64,000 bases of DNA from an uncultured Oscillospiraceae bacterium (lineage in GTDB: Bacteria > Bacillota > Clostridia > Oscillospirales > Oscillospiraceae): assembly GCA_934654755.1 (NCBI GenBank), contig CAKUGQ010000008.1:1-64000 (forward strand), read 5' to 3'. Shown piece after piece: positions 34,101-40,268 of this stretch. The translations under genes and the position numbers were made by a program. A model generated the notes under the pieces. That model had not been told where the DNA came from, made no database searches, and saw only the letters and a program-made list of their open reading frames with translations. Every line of letters starts with the position of its first letter. Position 1 is the stretch's first letter.

Positions 34101-35868
34101 CGCCTTTCAAGCTTATAACGGTGCCTGTGCTCCATTTACCCGGCAGCTTTTCATCCAGCAGCTTTTTGTATTCCGTTGTGAACACCGGAAGCGCCTCGAC
34201 CTTGCCATATTGGTTGTTGTCAACCTTGTCAAGAAGGTTTTCAATTGTATAATTATCTCCTTCGGGCATGCCGTGGCCTGTTTGGTCTTTATTGCCAAAG
34301 TTATAGGTCGAGCCGCCAATGACCATATAGCTCTTGGAATTGTCCGACCCGGTTATTTCTTTGGCGTAGAAAAAGCGGAGCGTATACTCTTTGCGCTTGT
34401 AATAGACATTGACGATTGTGGAGCCGTCGCCCTTGACGGTGACGTTTTGATCGGCGTGATCAAACACATAGTGCCGGAAATCCGCGGGCTTGCAGTCGTC
34501 CGTATGGCTGTGGCCGTCTTCCCCCTCGGCATAACCGCAGATATAGGTGTCTGCCGTCAGGTCACCCGAACCGCTGACCGTGGAGTCGGAGGGCGCGCTA
34601 TCCAACCGACTGCCGATATAGGCATAGCCGCTGTCGTCGGCGTGGCTTAGCCAATAGACGACCTTATAGTTTGTATTTTCCGGCACCCAGATCGCGGTGT
34701 AGCTGCGGTTATCACTCGGAACGGTCGCAGGCACTTCGTCCGCCACGCCGTCTCCGTTGGAATCCCAACCCATAAACTTGTAACCGTAGCGGGTTGGATC
34801 AAGCGCAACGAAGGGCGTACCGTATCTGGCGTAGATTGTTTCGGTGCCGTGGCCGCCTGCCGCGTCGAATTTGAGCATGTAATAGTTGCGGTCATAATAA
34901 CACTCGAAAACCGTTGAACCGTCGGCAGCAACGGCTTCCGGATAATGATAAAGCTTTGTAAAGCCCTGAACTCTGTCGGCAACGGGATCGGTCAGCACAA
35001 GATTATCAATGATCGTTCCGGTTTTTGCCGTGCCGACCCAGTAGAGATCGGAGTTCTCGGTGTAGAGGTCGTCGTTGATATTCTGGAAGAAATAACGGAC
35101 GGCATACGGGACGTCGATTGCCTTGTAGTAGACGTTTACGATATATTTTCCGGCCTCGTGAGTGTCATCAAGGGAGATATGGACAATGGAGGCATCGTCG
35201 GCGGAGGAGGCATCGGAGCTTTCGGGATCGAACGCATTATAATAGGGCGCATAACCGAGATAGGTGGGGGAAATGACGTCCGACTCGTAGCTCGTTTTGG
35301 CTTCGATTTGTGCATAATACGGCGTATAGATCGGCAGACCGGAAACGGCGTCAAGATAGTTGATCGTTATCTGGATATACTCGTCTGCCGAGGGCGTATC
35401 CTCCTGCGTCACGGGGGAGCTGCGAACGGGAGCGGAGAGCCTGTTCGGGACGGCGGAGAGACCTTGCGCCGTGTATGCGACGGTCACGCAGACCGGTTCG
35501 GAAACAACAAGCGCACCGTCCGCGGTCGCGGCACAGCGGATATAGGCGCTGCCGGAGTTATCAAGCAGCGAGCCGACCAGCGCATAGGACAGCGTAAGCG
35601 TGCTGCCGGATGCGCCGTGGATGTCCACCCAAAGCTGTTCCTGTGCGTCGGCAAGAATCTGCCAGCGCAGCGCAGTCGAGGGACGGTCGCATTCGGCATT
35701 GAGCGCCGTTTTTTCCTCCTGCGACAGGAGAAGTCCGGAAATCTCGCTGCCCATGTGCGTAATGCGGACGCGCGGCGATGCCGTTGCCAGAACGCCGACG
35801 GTCAGTGCGGCGATGGCCAGAACAAGCAGAACCGGACAGAAAATACGGAAAAAGCGAGCTTTTTTCAT
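31186..35868 (-). CDS. Giant secreted surface protein with InlB-type and MucBP-like repeats (1560 aa)
   Basis: A 1560-residue exported protein. The N-terminal signal or anchor is about residues 8-30 (IFCPVLLVLAIAALTVGVLAT). Listeria-Bacteroides (InlB B) repeats end in YTAIW (about 390), FAGWYYSQ/LYAKW (about 850-873), FADW (about 957) and FAGWF (about 1385). MucBP-like units YKVEYRYA and FYYTKNT sit at about 1098-1180. A Cna-B/Spy0128-like beta domain lies near 1450-1530. No LPXTG or membrane tail is seen, so it is held by other means or released. Such proteins act in adhesion or matrix. It lies 15 bp after the preceding gene, inside the c-di-GMP riboswitch operon. Confidence 0.85.
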   Translation of the reverse strand: MKKARFFRIFCPVLLVLAIAALTVGVLATASPRVRITHMGSEISGLLLSQEEKTALNAECDRPSTALRWQILADAQEQLWVDIHGASGSTLTLSYALVGSLLDNSGSAYIRCAATADGALVVSEPVCVTVAYTAQGLSAVPNRLSAPVRSSPVTQEDTPSADEYIQITINYLDAVSGLPIYTPYYAQIEAKTSYESDVISPTYLGYAPYYNAFDPESSDASSADDASIVHISLDDTHEAGKYIVNVYYKAIDVPYAVRYFFQNINDDLYTENSDLYWVGTAKTGTIIDNLVLTDPVADRVQGFTKLYHYPEAVAADGSTVFECYYDRNYYMLKFDAAGGHGTETIYARYGTPFVALDPTRYGYKFMGWDSNGDGVADEVPATVPSDNRSYTAIWVPENTNYKVVYWLSHADDSGYAYIGSRLDSAPSDSTVSGSGDLTADTYICGYAEGEDGHSHTDDCKPADFRHYVFDHADQNVTVKGDGSTIVNVYYKRKEYTLRFFYAKEITGSDNSKSYMVIGGSTYNFGNKDQTGHGMPEGDNYTIENLLDKVDNNQYGKVEALPVFTTEYKKLLDEKLPGKWSTGTVISLKGVVFHYFSISLPYGADLTELWPGEAFQTVEVSGTHNNNGAKDNMGEGKWGNYAYLAGWNGEFKVKYSVDNANSTVKGMYQLLDDNLLYDKQYGIATTVNFIGFFDNGADISWSVPRQWIYKIYIPKLNYDENAETDFTYNGIDYRLLKTVYTTDDNTMDKADATEPYGQTQPTLLGFAADGAEFTKNDPAGDGRDSFTASFFYRRNTYALTLHNHGEIISNGKMDNIVYNAVLTDVAKYEPSYPASLEAGAYRFAGWYYSQDGYAGSELGETDTMPAHNLSLYAKWVPVEHTLRFFASYGLMLQYERGDTGIKPFYEELIPHRSYATRVDKTPTDPSGNNYIFAGWFYLKNGEKTAFDPFDMEVTSDMHLFADWSSQVPQPFLVHYALYLPETDETYLEALRSAAGGRPEDNAVYHVTVNGEAKRYVYLDADKGYHLCIADDSSGFAYEGSTRTYYPKAGDPMNQLYTGYSSGYYPTLASHSITIAPEDDKTAPKTNVFTFTYVYAKEISYKVEYRYAATSQLIDPKDLNNLEQNPVTKITSKAVITERFHVVENYIPDAFYKRLILSVTVDKDGNVSPSEDNVITFYYTKNTSKALYVVHHLMQKLDTDGMDFDTDFEEIDARIEGIADIGSKHSITPQTFSGFIVMGTARVSDATTESYSTVSIGTDGTFSISVTQKGTELYLYYTRNTQSYKVYHLHHGTDISDLSNLKEADILAEAETYSGKYGQTVTARKKDDIQGFHCVSAPEQSIVLRNNDANNYIIFYYAPLEYTAQYRVWSYGGGTLDRTLEVVQGGSFQGSTPTALAGYRFAGWFTDASCTMSVADQATVDNVTNHLTPKTEAMRPAPETNIYYAKFVPEGYGSLTITRRNTEDESDGEQVFVYRITAVNDPSYVTYVTVKGSGSVTVTELPCRDYTVEQLNTGWSWRYADQSQKASITKDQTYTCTFGSSAANGKWLSGNAEPCQNQRGKD

Positions 35869-35883
35869 GTGGTCAACCTTTCG

Positions 35884-36501
35884 TTACTTTGCGTTTACGG
35901 TATTCCAGGCTTTGAGGGCACGATCGGCATCGTTATACCCGGGGCTGAGCCCCTCGGAAAAGCCATGATATTGCACCGCCGTTGCGGAGATCGTCAGGCC
36001 GAAGCCTTCGGGAAGGGAAGCAAGATCGCTTCTTTTCAAAGAATCGCTGACGGTAATCCTCCCGTTGTCGGCAAATACGTCCTGCTTCAGCGTGTCAAGA
36101 GCGCTGACGATGCAGTAAAAGACCGCGCCGCTTTTGTCGTCGGTCAGGTAGGTCCATTTGGGATTGATCGAGCAGGTCAGCAGCGATTTGTAGTGATATG
36201 TATCATGATCGTTATCCAGCGCCCAGCCTTCTCCGGAAACACGGAGGAAGACATAACAGGCCATTTCGCTGCCGTCGAATTCGACGGTCGCCTGCTTTTC
36301 AAGATCGACACCGGGAATCAATTGCCCGGCGCCGCCGCTGCCGCTCTCGACGATGCGCAGCTCTTTGAACCACGCCGTGTGTGCGGCGTCGCCGGTTGAG
36401 GTCGAGGTGAGGTAGCTGGAAAAGGTAACGCCCGTCAGAGCAAAGGACAGGACTGCCAGATACAGCAGCCACGCCCGCAGCGGCAGACGCTTCTTCTTCA
36501 T
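35884..36501 (-). CDS. Secreted protein with SipW-dependent-type signal (205 aa)
   Basis: A 205-residue exported protein. Basic MKKKRLPLR is followed by a hydrophobic core and the end ALTGVTFSSYLTSTSTGDAA, the G-x-T-x-A/S-x-Y/F pattern of SipW substrates. The rest is beta-rich with no known catalytic motif. It follows a SipW-type peptidase gene by 19 bp and precedes the giant surface protein, so it is likely one of that peptidase's substrates and a fibre, matrix or chaperone component. No sorting signal. Confidence 0.75.
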   Translation of the reverse strand: MKKKRLPLRAWLLYLAVLSFALTGVTFSSYLTSTSTGDAAHTAWFKELRIVESGSGGAGQLIPGVDLEKQATVEFDGSEMACYVFLRVSGEGWALDNDHDTYHYKSLLTCSINPKWTYLTDDKSGAVFYCIVSALDTLKQDVFADNGRITVSDSLKRSDLASLPEGFGLTISATAVQYHGFSEGLSPGYNDADRALKAWNTVNAK

Positions 36502-36520
36502 ATCGGCAGCCTCCTTTTTG

Positions 36521-37030
36521 TCAGTTTGTTTCTTTGCGGATCAATCGGGGCAGGAAATACAGCCCCAGTCCCACGGCCAGAAGCAGCAGCATCCCGAGCG
36601 GGGAGCGCAGAAAGCGTAGTGTCGCCCCCGCGCCGGGGACGACGGCGACCACCTTGCCGACGATCTGCGCCTGTGTGATCGCTTTGCCCTGATCGGCGGT
36701 ATTGTTGGCGTCGCCCTTGGTGCGGTAACCGCCGCTCTCCAAGGCGATGATGCGGTGTGTCACGGTGCTGCCCGTGCTGCGGTACATGATGATATCGCCG
36801 ACGGCGTAGCCGTCCTGCGAGCGGGTGAGAATCCAATCGTCCGGCTCGATCGCACCGGACATACTGCCTGTCAGAACGACGGCGGAGGAGAAGCCGAAAA
36901 CGGTGGGATTCTGGACGCGAAACACCTTTTCGGCTGCGATACGGTACAGGTTGAGCAGCAGCACGAGCAGAAGCAGGACGGTAACGATACCGCTGACGAC
37001 CCGACCGGCAATACGCAGGGCTTTAGGCAT
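36521..37030 (-). CDS. sipW: SipW-type (ER-type) signal peptidase I, second copy
   Basis: A 169-residue signal peptidase with an N-terminal span (about residues 8-30) and a C-terminal span (about 143-163). The active site reads TGSMSG with Ser56 and THRI with His92, that is a Ser-His catalytic pair as in SipW and eukaryotic signal peptidases rather than the bacterial Ser-Lys pair. GDANNTAD is the downstream family block. It should cleave the SipW-dependent signals of its neighbours. ATG 37030 follows GGAGG; its start overlaps the previous gene by 8 bp. Confidence 0.9.
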   Translation of the reverse strand: MPKALRIAGRVVSGIVTVLLLLVLLLNLYRIAAEKVFRVQNPTVFGFSSAVVLTGSMSGAIEPDDWILTRSQDGYAVGDIIMYRSTGSTVTHRIIALESGGYRTKGDANNTADQGKAITQAQIVGKVVAVVPGAGATLRFLRSPLGMLLLLAVGLGLYFLPRLIRKETN

Positions 37031-37781
37031 TTTTCTTCCTCCGTTTCTTCCCGACAAGCAGCAGAATGATCGCCGCGGCGCTAAACGCCATCAGGACGAG
37101 ATACCCCCACACAAGCACCTTGTCGCCGGTGTCCGGCGGCTGGGGGTTGACACTTCCGCCGTCATTGACAACGAGATAAAAGCCGAGGGTTACGTCGGCT
37201 GCCTTACCGTTTGCCGCAAGGTCGCCGAGATAGGTGTCGAGCGTATCGCGGTCGGCCTCAAAGCGCCAGAACCAGTCAATGTCAAAATCCTGCATCTGAT
37301 TTGCACCTACCGTCCCGGAGACGGTGCGAAGAACGTCCTCACTTGCCGCACCTGCCGGCAGCACGGCTTCGTCCGTGTCGGAGAAGCCTTCGCCCGAAAG
37401 AGCGGCTTCGACGGGCAGAAGCCCGGAGGAGCGTCGCATCCAGAGCACGGCGGTATAGGTAATTGCGTTTTTCGCATTGTTTTTCAGCCGCACGACGGTG
37501 TCCTTCTGCGTGCCGGGAGCAAGAATTTTGTCGGCGCCGTCCGCCGATACGTTTTGATCGAGCGTATCGAAAAAAGAGAGCGAAGCGCTTCCGTCTTCTC
37601 TGACGGAGGTGTTCGCGTCCCAGCGAAGCATGCCGGAGGAATAGGTAAGGATGTGCTCCGGCCGCCGACTTTTCGTAGCGTAGGTCACGCCGAGAACGGC
37701 GGGCAACAGAAGAATCTGAATCACGAACAGGATGATCAGTGTCGGGAGCAGCCACGGGCGGAGACGGTTGCGTAGCGTCAA
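37023..37781 (-). CDS. Surface protein with signal peptide and PPDTG sorting tail
   Basis: A 252-residue protein. It has an N-terminal hydrophobic signal (about residues 9-34), a beta-rich ectodomain with RLKNNAKNAITYTAVLWM (TasA-like order), then the sorting motif PPDTG at residues 215-219 followed by a membrane span and the basic tail KKRRKKN. PPDTG departs from LPXTG, but the tripartite layout is clear, so a sortase is likely to anchor it to the wall. The start is a TTG at 37781, preceded by AGGAGG at 8 nt; no ATG fits. Confidence 0.78.
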   Translation of the reverse strand: MTLRNRLRPWLLPTLIILFVIQILLLPAVLGVTYATKSRRPEHILTYSSGMLRWDANTSVREDGSASLSFFDTLDQNVSADGADKILAPGTQKDTVVRLKNNAKNAITYTAVLWMRRSSGLLPVEAALSGEGFSDTDEAVLPAGAASEDVLRTVSGTVGANQMQDFDIDWFWRFEADRDTLDTYLGDLAANGKAADVTLGFYLVVNDGGSVNPQPPDTGDKVLVWGYLVLMAFSAAAIILLLVGKKRRKKNA

Positions 37782-37815
37782 ATCGGACGCCTCCTTTCTG
37801 CTGGGGTACACGCCT

Positions 37816-37881
37816 GCGCTTTCCGAAGAAAGCGCGGGCGTCTGCCCTCCGGCGCAGCGCCCGCCTGCCACAGGGCAGACG
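37816..37881 (-). other. Two stable hairpins in the intergenic region after the TasA-like gene
   Basis: GCGCTTTC/GAAAGCGC (37816-37823 with 37828-37835) and CGTCTGCCCT/AGGGCAGACG (37839-37848 with 37872-37881). The only sizeable gap (139 bp) in the operon is filled by them and no T run follows. They may protect the upstream mRNA or reduce read-through, raising the TasA-like protein over the rest. Confidence 0.65.
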
Positions 37882-37920
37882 CGCGCCGGATCGGGGAAAG
37901 AGAGCGATTCGGGAAAACGC

Positions 37921-38703
37921 TCAGTCAATCTGGGTGACGGTGATGGAGAAGGTGAACTCAATATCGGTGGAGAAGTCGCTGTCCGCAAATGTTGTGAATT
38001 TATTGTCGGTAGTGTCCCACTTCCACAACTGAGTTTTTGCGTTATCACCCATGGCCGCGAGATCGCCGAGCAGAGTGTCGGCCTTGTCGTTTCCCTCAAA
38101 TGCCCATGCCCAGGAGAGGGTGTAGGTGCCGATTTCGTTTGCAAGGTTGGTCCCGGGGGCATAGTAGCCACTCAGCTTTTCAATTTCGGCTTTAATAACA
38201 TCAAGCGTACCGGTAGCAACAGGGGCGGCTTCACCCATCTTTGTCAGCGTGAAGACAACGGGAGTGTAATTCGCATCGAGAGTAAAGTTACCGGTGTAAG
38301 GAGTTTTAGTTCTGTCCTGATAATTTCCCTGTTTCAGGAAGACATCTTTTGACCAGTTGAACACGATACTAACTTTGACAGCAACCTCAGGGGTGCCGCT
38401 AACGCCGAGGTGAAATACGTTGTCGCCTTTTGTGCCAGGTGCGACGAGGTTAGCAGTGTCGCTGGAAGATACAGAATACTCAATTTTACTTGTGTCGATG
38501 TCAGTGTCGTCTGTTTTGTACTTAGTATGGAAAGTATTATTGTCAGATGCGGAGACAACAACGCCAAACTTTGCGACACGCGCTTTGTCTGTCCCTTCTG
38601 CTTTTGTAACATACTTCGCGAAGGTGCCTCCGACGAAGCACGAGGTGATCAGGGTGAGGGCGAGCAGGATGCCTGCGGCCTTCAGGGTCCAATTCTTCTT
38701 CAT
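37921..38703 (-). CDS. TasA/camelysin-like SipW-dependent secreted protein (260 aa), likely main fibre subunit
   Basis: A 260-residue exported protein opening MKKNWTLKAAGILLALTLI. Its signal ends GGTFAKYVTKAEGTDKARVA, the GTxAKY motif of SipW-dependent substrates. Mature sequence then runs as beta-strands with VAPGTKGDNVFHLGVSG (about residues 87-103). TasA-type proteins polymerise into extracellular biofilm fibres after SipW cleavage. It follows the first SipW gene and is followed by mRNA hairpins, consistent with being the most abundant product. GGAGG precedes the ATG by 7 nt. Confidence 0.85.
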   Translation of the reverse strand: MKKNWTLKAAGILLALTLITSCFVGGTFAKYVTKAEGTDKARVAKFGVVVSASDNNTFHTKYKTDDTDIDTSKIEYSVSSSDTANLVAPGTKGDNVFHLGVSGTPEVAVKVSIVFNWSKDVFLKQGNYQDRTKTPYTGNFTLDANYTPVVFTLTKMGEAAPVATGTLDVIKAEIEKLSGYYAPGTNLANEIGTYTLSWAWAFEGNDKADTLLGDLAAMGDNAKTQLWKWDTTDNKFTTFADSDFSTDIEFTFSITVTQID

Positions 38704-38795
38704 GGAATGATTTCCTCCAATTCTTTCTGTTTATATCTGACTGCGCCGGAACGTGGCGGGAAGCGGCGCAGATGATAACGTTTCCAACAGGAAAA

Positions 38796-39431
38796 CTAAA
38801 GCTCGGCGTCGGTTTCGGCGGGCTTTTCGGCCGCCGCACGCAGACGGGCAAGCTCCTGCCGGAGCGCCTCGGTTTCCGCGTTCTCGCGCCCTGCACGGCG
38901 CTGACGGCGAACAATGTCATAGACGATAAAGGCGCAAACCGGAATGCCGATAAACACGATCATGCCCAGCGGCTTTTGCAGGAACATTGCAAAGTCGCCC
39001 AGATGCGGAATGCGCGCGCGGTAGATACCGATGATGCTCGATGCGCCGATGGCGGGGTCGGCGGTATTGTTGGCGTCACCCTTGGTGATGAACTGACGCT
39101 CGCCGTCCCTGGCGGGAAGCTCCTCGATGATGCGGTGCGTGACGATGATCTGCCCGTCCATAAACGATACGACGTCGCCGACCTTCAGTGTTTCTGCGTC
39201 GGGGCGTGTGGCAAAGATCAGGTCGCCAACCTCAAGATGCCCCTCGGCTGTGCCGCTCATGGAGCCGGACTGCACGACCATCGGCGTGATGCCGAATACG
39301 GTGGGCGGGGTCTGCGGATTTACGACGCCTTTCACAATGATAACAATATTGCACGTCAGTAAAAAGGCGAAGGCAATGCACAGCACAAGCCCAATGACCG
39401 TCAGAATTTTCGCTGCTGCGGATCGTTTCAT
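38796..39431 (-). CDS. sipW: SipW-type (ER-type) signal peptidase I, first copy
   Basis: A 211-residue signal peptidase with a membrane span at about residues 8-33, Ser57 in QSGSMSG, His99 in VTHRII, the GDANNTAD block, a second span (about 155-177) and then a charged C-terminal tail rich in Glu and Ala. Ser-His chemistry marks the SipW/ER class, which processes TasA-type biofilm proteins. It is the second gene after the riboswitch and sits directly before the TasA-like gene. Its ATG overlaps the preceding 82-aa gene by 4 bp (ATGA). Confidence 0.92.
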   Translation of the reverse strand: MKRSAAAKILTVIGLVLCIAFAFLLTCNIVIIVKGVVNPQTPPTVFGITPMVVQSGSMSGTAEGHLEVGDLIFATRPDAETLKVGDVVSFMDGQIIVTHRIIEELPARDGERQFITKGDANNTADPAIGASSIIGIYRARIPHLGDFAMFLQKPLGMIVFIGIPVCAFIVYDIVRRQRRAGRENAETEALRQELARLRAAAEKPAETDAEL

Positions 39432-39676
39432 TTGATTTCTTTTCGCTCCTTTTCTATGGTTTCTGAAAACAGTCTGTGCGCTTCGTTATGGTTTTGAAAG
39501 GCGACGCAGCCGCCGTACAGATAAATATACAGCTCCGAAAGACTCTCCAGAGAATAGACCGAAAGATCCAGCGCGCCGATGGCGCGGCGTGTATTTGCTT
39601 CCCCGCGGACACAAAGATCCGATACATATTCACAATCGAGCGCCGCCCGAAGATCTTCAAATACATCGCTGTCCAT
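39428..39676 (-). CDS. Hypothetical 82-aa first gene of the riboswitch operon
   Basis: An 82-residue acidic, helical, soluble-looking protein (MDSDVFEDLRAALDCEYVSD). No signal or membrane span and no family I recognise. It follows the riboswitch terminator; TTGGAG precedes ATG 39676, and its stop overlaps the sipW start by 4 bp, which argues for a genuine coupled gene. Being first in the c-di-GMP-controlled operon, it may be a cytoplasmic regulator or chaperone of the matrix system; that is inference only. Confidence 0.7.
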   Translation of the reverse strand: MDSDVFEDLRAALDCEYVSDLCVRGEANTRRAIGALDLSVYSLESLSELYIYLYGGCVAFQNHNEAHRLFSETIEKERKEIK

Positions 39677-39704
39677 GGCAAAATCTCCAATCAAAAGTCC
39701 CGGA

Positions 39705-39764
39705 AAAAACAAAAAACCGGCTGCAAAGCAGTACACATCGTTTCGTGTACCTGTTTGCAGCCGG
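39705..39764 (-). terminator. Riboswitch expression-platform terminator
   Basis: On the minus strand CCGGCTGCAAA pairs with TTTGCAGCCGG (39764-39754 with 39727-39717), with an inner GTACAC/GTGTAC stem, followed by TTTTTTGTTTTTT. It stands between the aptamer and the first gene. The 5' arm (39757-39764) coincides with the 3' strand of the aptamer, so ligand binding and termination should exclude each other. Confidence 0.88.
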
Positions 39765-39838
39765 TCGATCGTGCGTGAAAAACGTTTAGACACCTTAGCT
39801 TTGCGTCTCCGCCTTTCGACGGATTTGCCGAAGTATTC
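39757..39838 (-). promoter_or_regulatory. Cyclic di-GMP-I (GEMM) riboswitch aptamer
   Basis: Read on the minus strand, the leader has GGCAAA, a 6-bp stem capped by a GAAA tetraloop (TCCGTC-GAAA-GGCGGA), the invariant GACGCAAAGC, then GGTGTCTAAACG and a closing ...CGATCGACCGGCTGC. These are, in order, the conserved blocks of the GEMM-I c-di-GMP aptamer, including the tetraloop and its receptor region. It lies about 10 nt after the predicted transcription start and directly before a terminator and the SipW/TasA operon. The aptamer 3' strand shares bases with the terminator arm, suggesting that c-di-GMP prevents termination (ON switch). Confidence 0.93.
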
Positions 39839-39851
39839 TTTTACGTCTCGT

Positions 39852-39880
39852 ATTCTAGCATATATTGTCGAAAAATGCAA
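39852..39880 (-). promoter_or_regulatory. Promoter of the riboswitch-matrix operon
   Basis: Minus strand TTGCAT (39880-39875) and TAGAAT (39857-39852), 17-bp spacer. The start lies just upstream of the GEMM aptamer. Confidence 0.85.
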
Positions 39881-39908
39881 GAGGAAATTCTCAAAACAAG
39901 AATTATTT

Positions 39909-40268
39909 TTAAAATTCCAGAAGGGAGATACCGCGAACAATAATGCGGTGGTTTTCCAGCAGGTCGGGAAGGTATCTGCGGGCGGCATCGGCGTCCTGCC
40001 TGCGCAGCGCTTCCGTAATGACGTCGGCAGCCCGGCGCAGCGCCTCAAAGCCGAGATTTGCCGCAATTCCCTTGAGCGTGTGTGCGGCGCGGAAGGCATC
40101 GGGCAGACGATTCTGCTCCAGAGACGATACCAGCTCAGCGCAGTTGGGATCGTCCGGGAATTTCAGCAGTACGCGCCGCACGAGCGCTTCGCTGCCGAGG
40201 CGGACAGTGACTTGTTCGGCCTCCGCTCCGAGCAATCGATAGAAGGTCTCAAGTGTGATTGTCTTCAC
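39909..40268 (-). CDS. HPt phosphotransfer protein
   Basis: A 119-residue four-helix HPt protein. The phosphoacceptor His63 is in AHTLKGIAANLGFEAL. It probably relays phosphate from the receiver domain of the hybrid kinase, whose gene overlaps it by 20 bp, to another receiver, for instance that of the GGDEF-REC-HD-GYP protein two genes upstream. Last gene of the signalling operon; it ends 29 bp before the riboswitch promoter. Confidence 0.9.
   Translation of the reverse strand: MKTITLETFYRLLGAEAEQVTVRLGSEALVRRVLLKFPDDPNCAELVSSLEQNRLPDAFRAAHTLKGIAANLGFEALRRAADVITEALRRQDADAARRYLPDLLENHRIIVRGISLLEF

Noticed and set aside
32797..34650. Plus-strand open frame of 617 codons within the giant surface protein
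   Set aside because: It lies antisense to a clear repeat protein and shows no ribosome site or domain.
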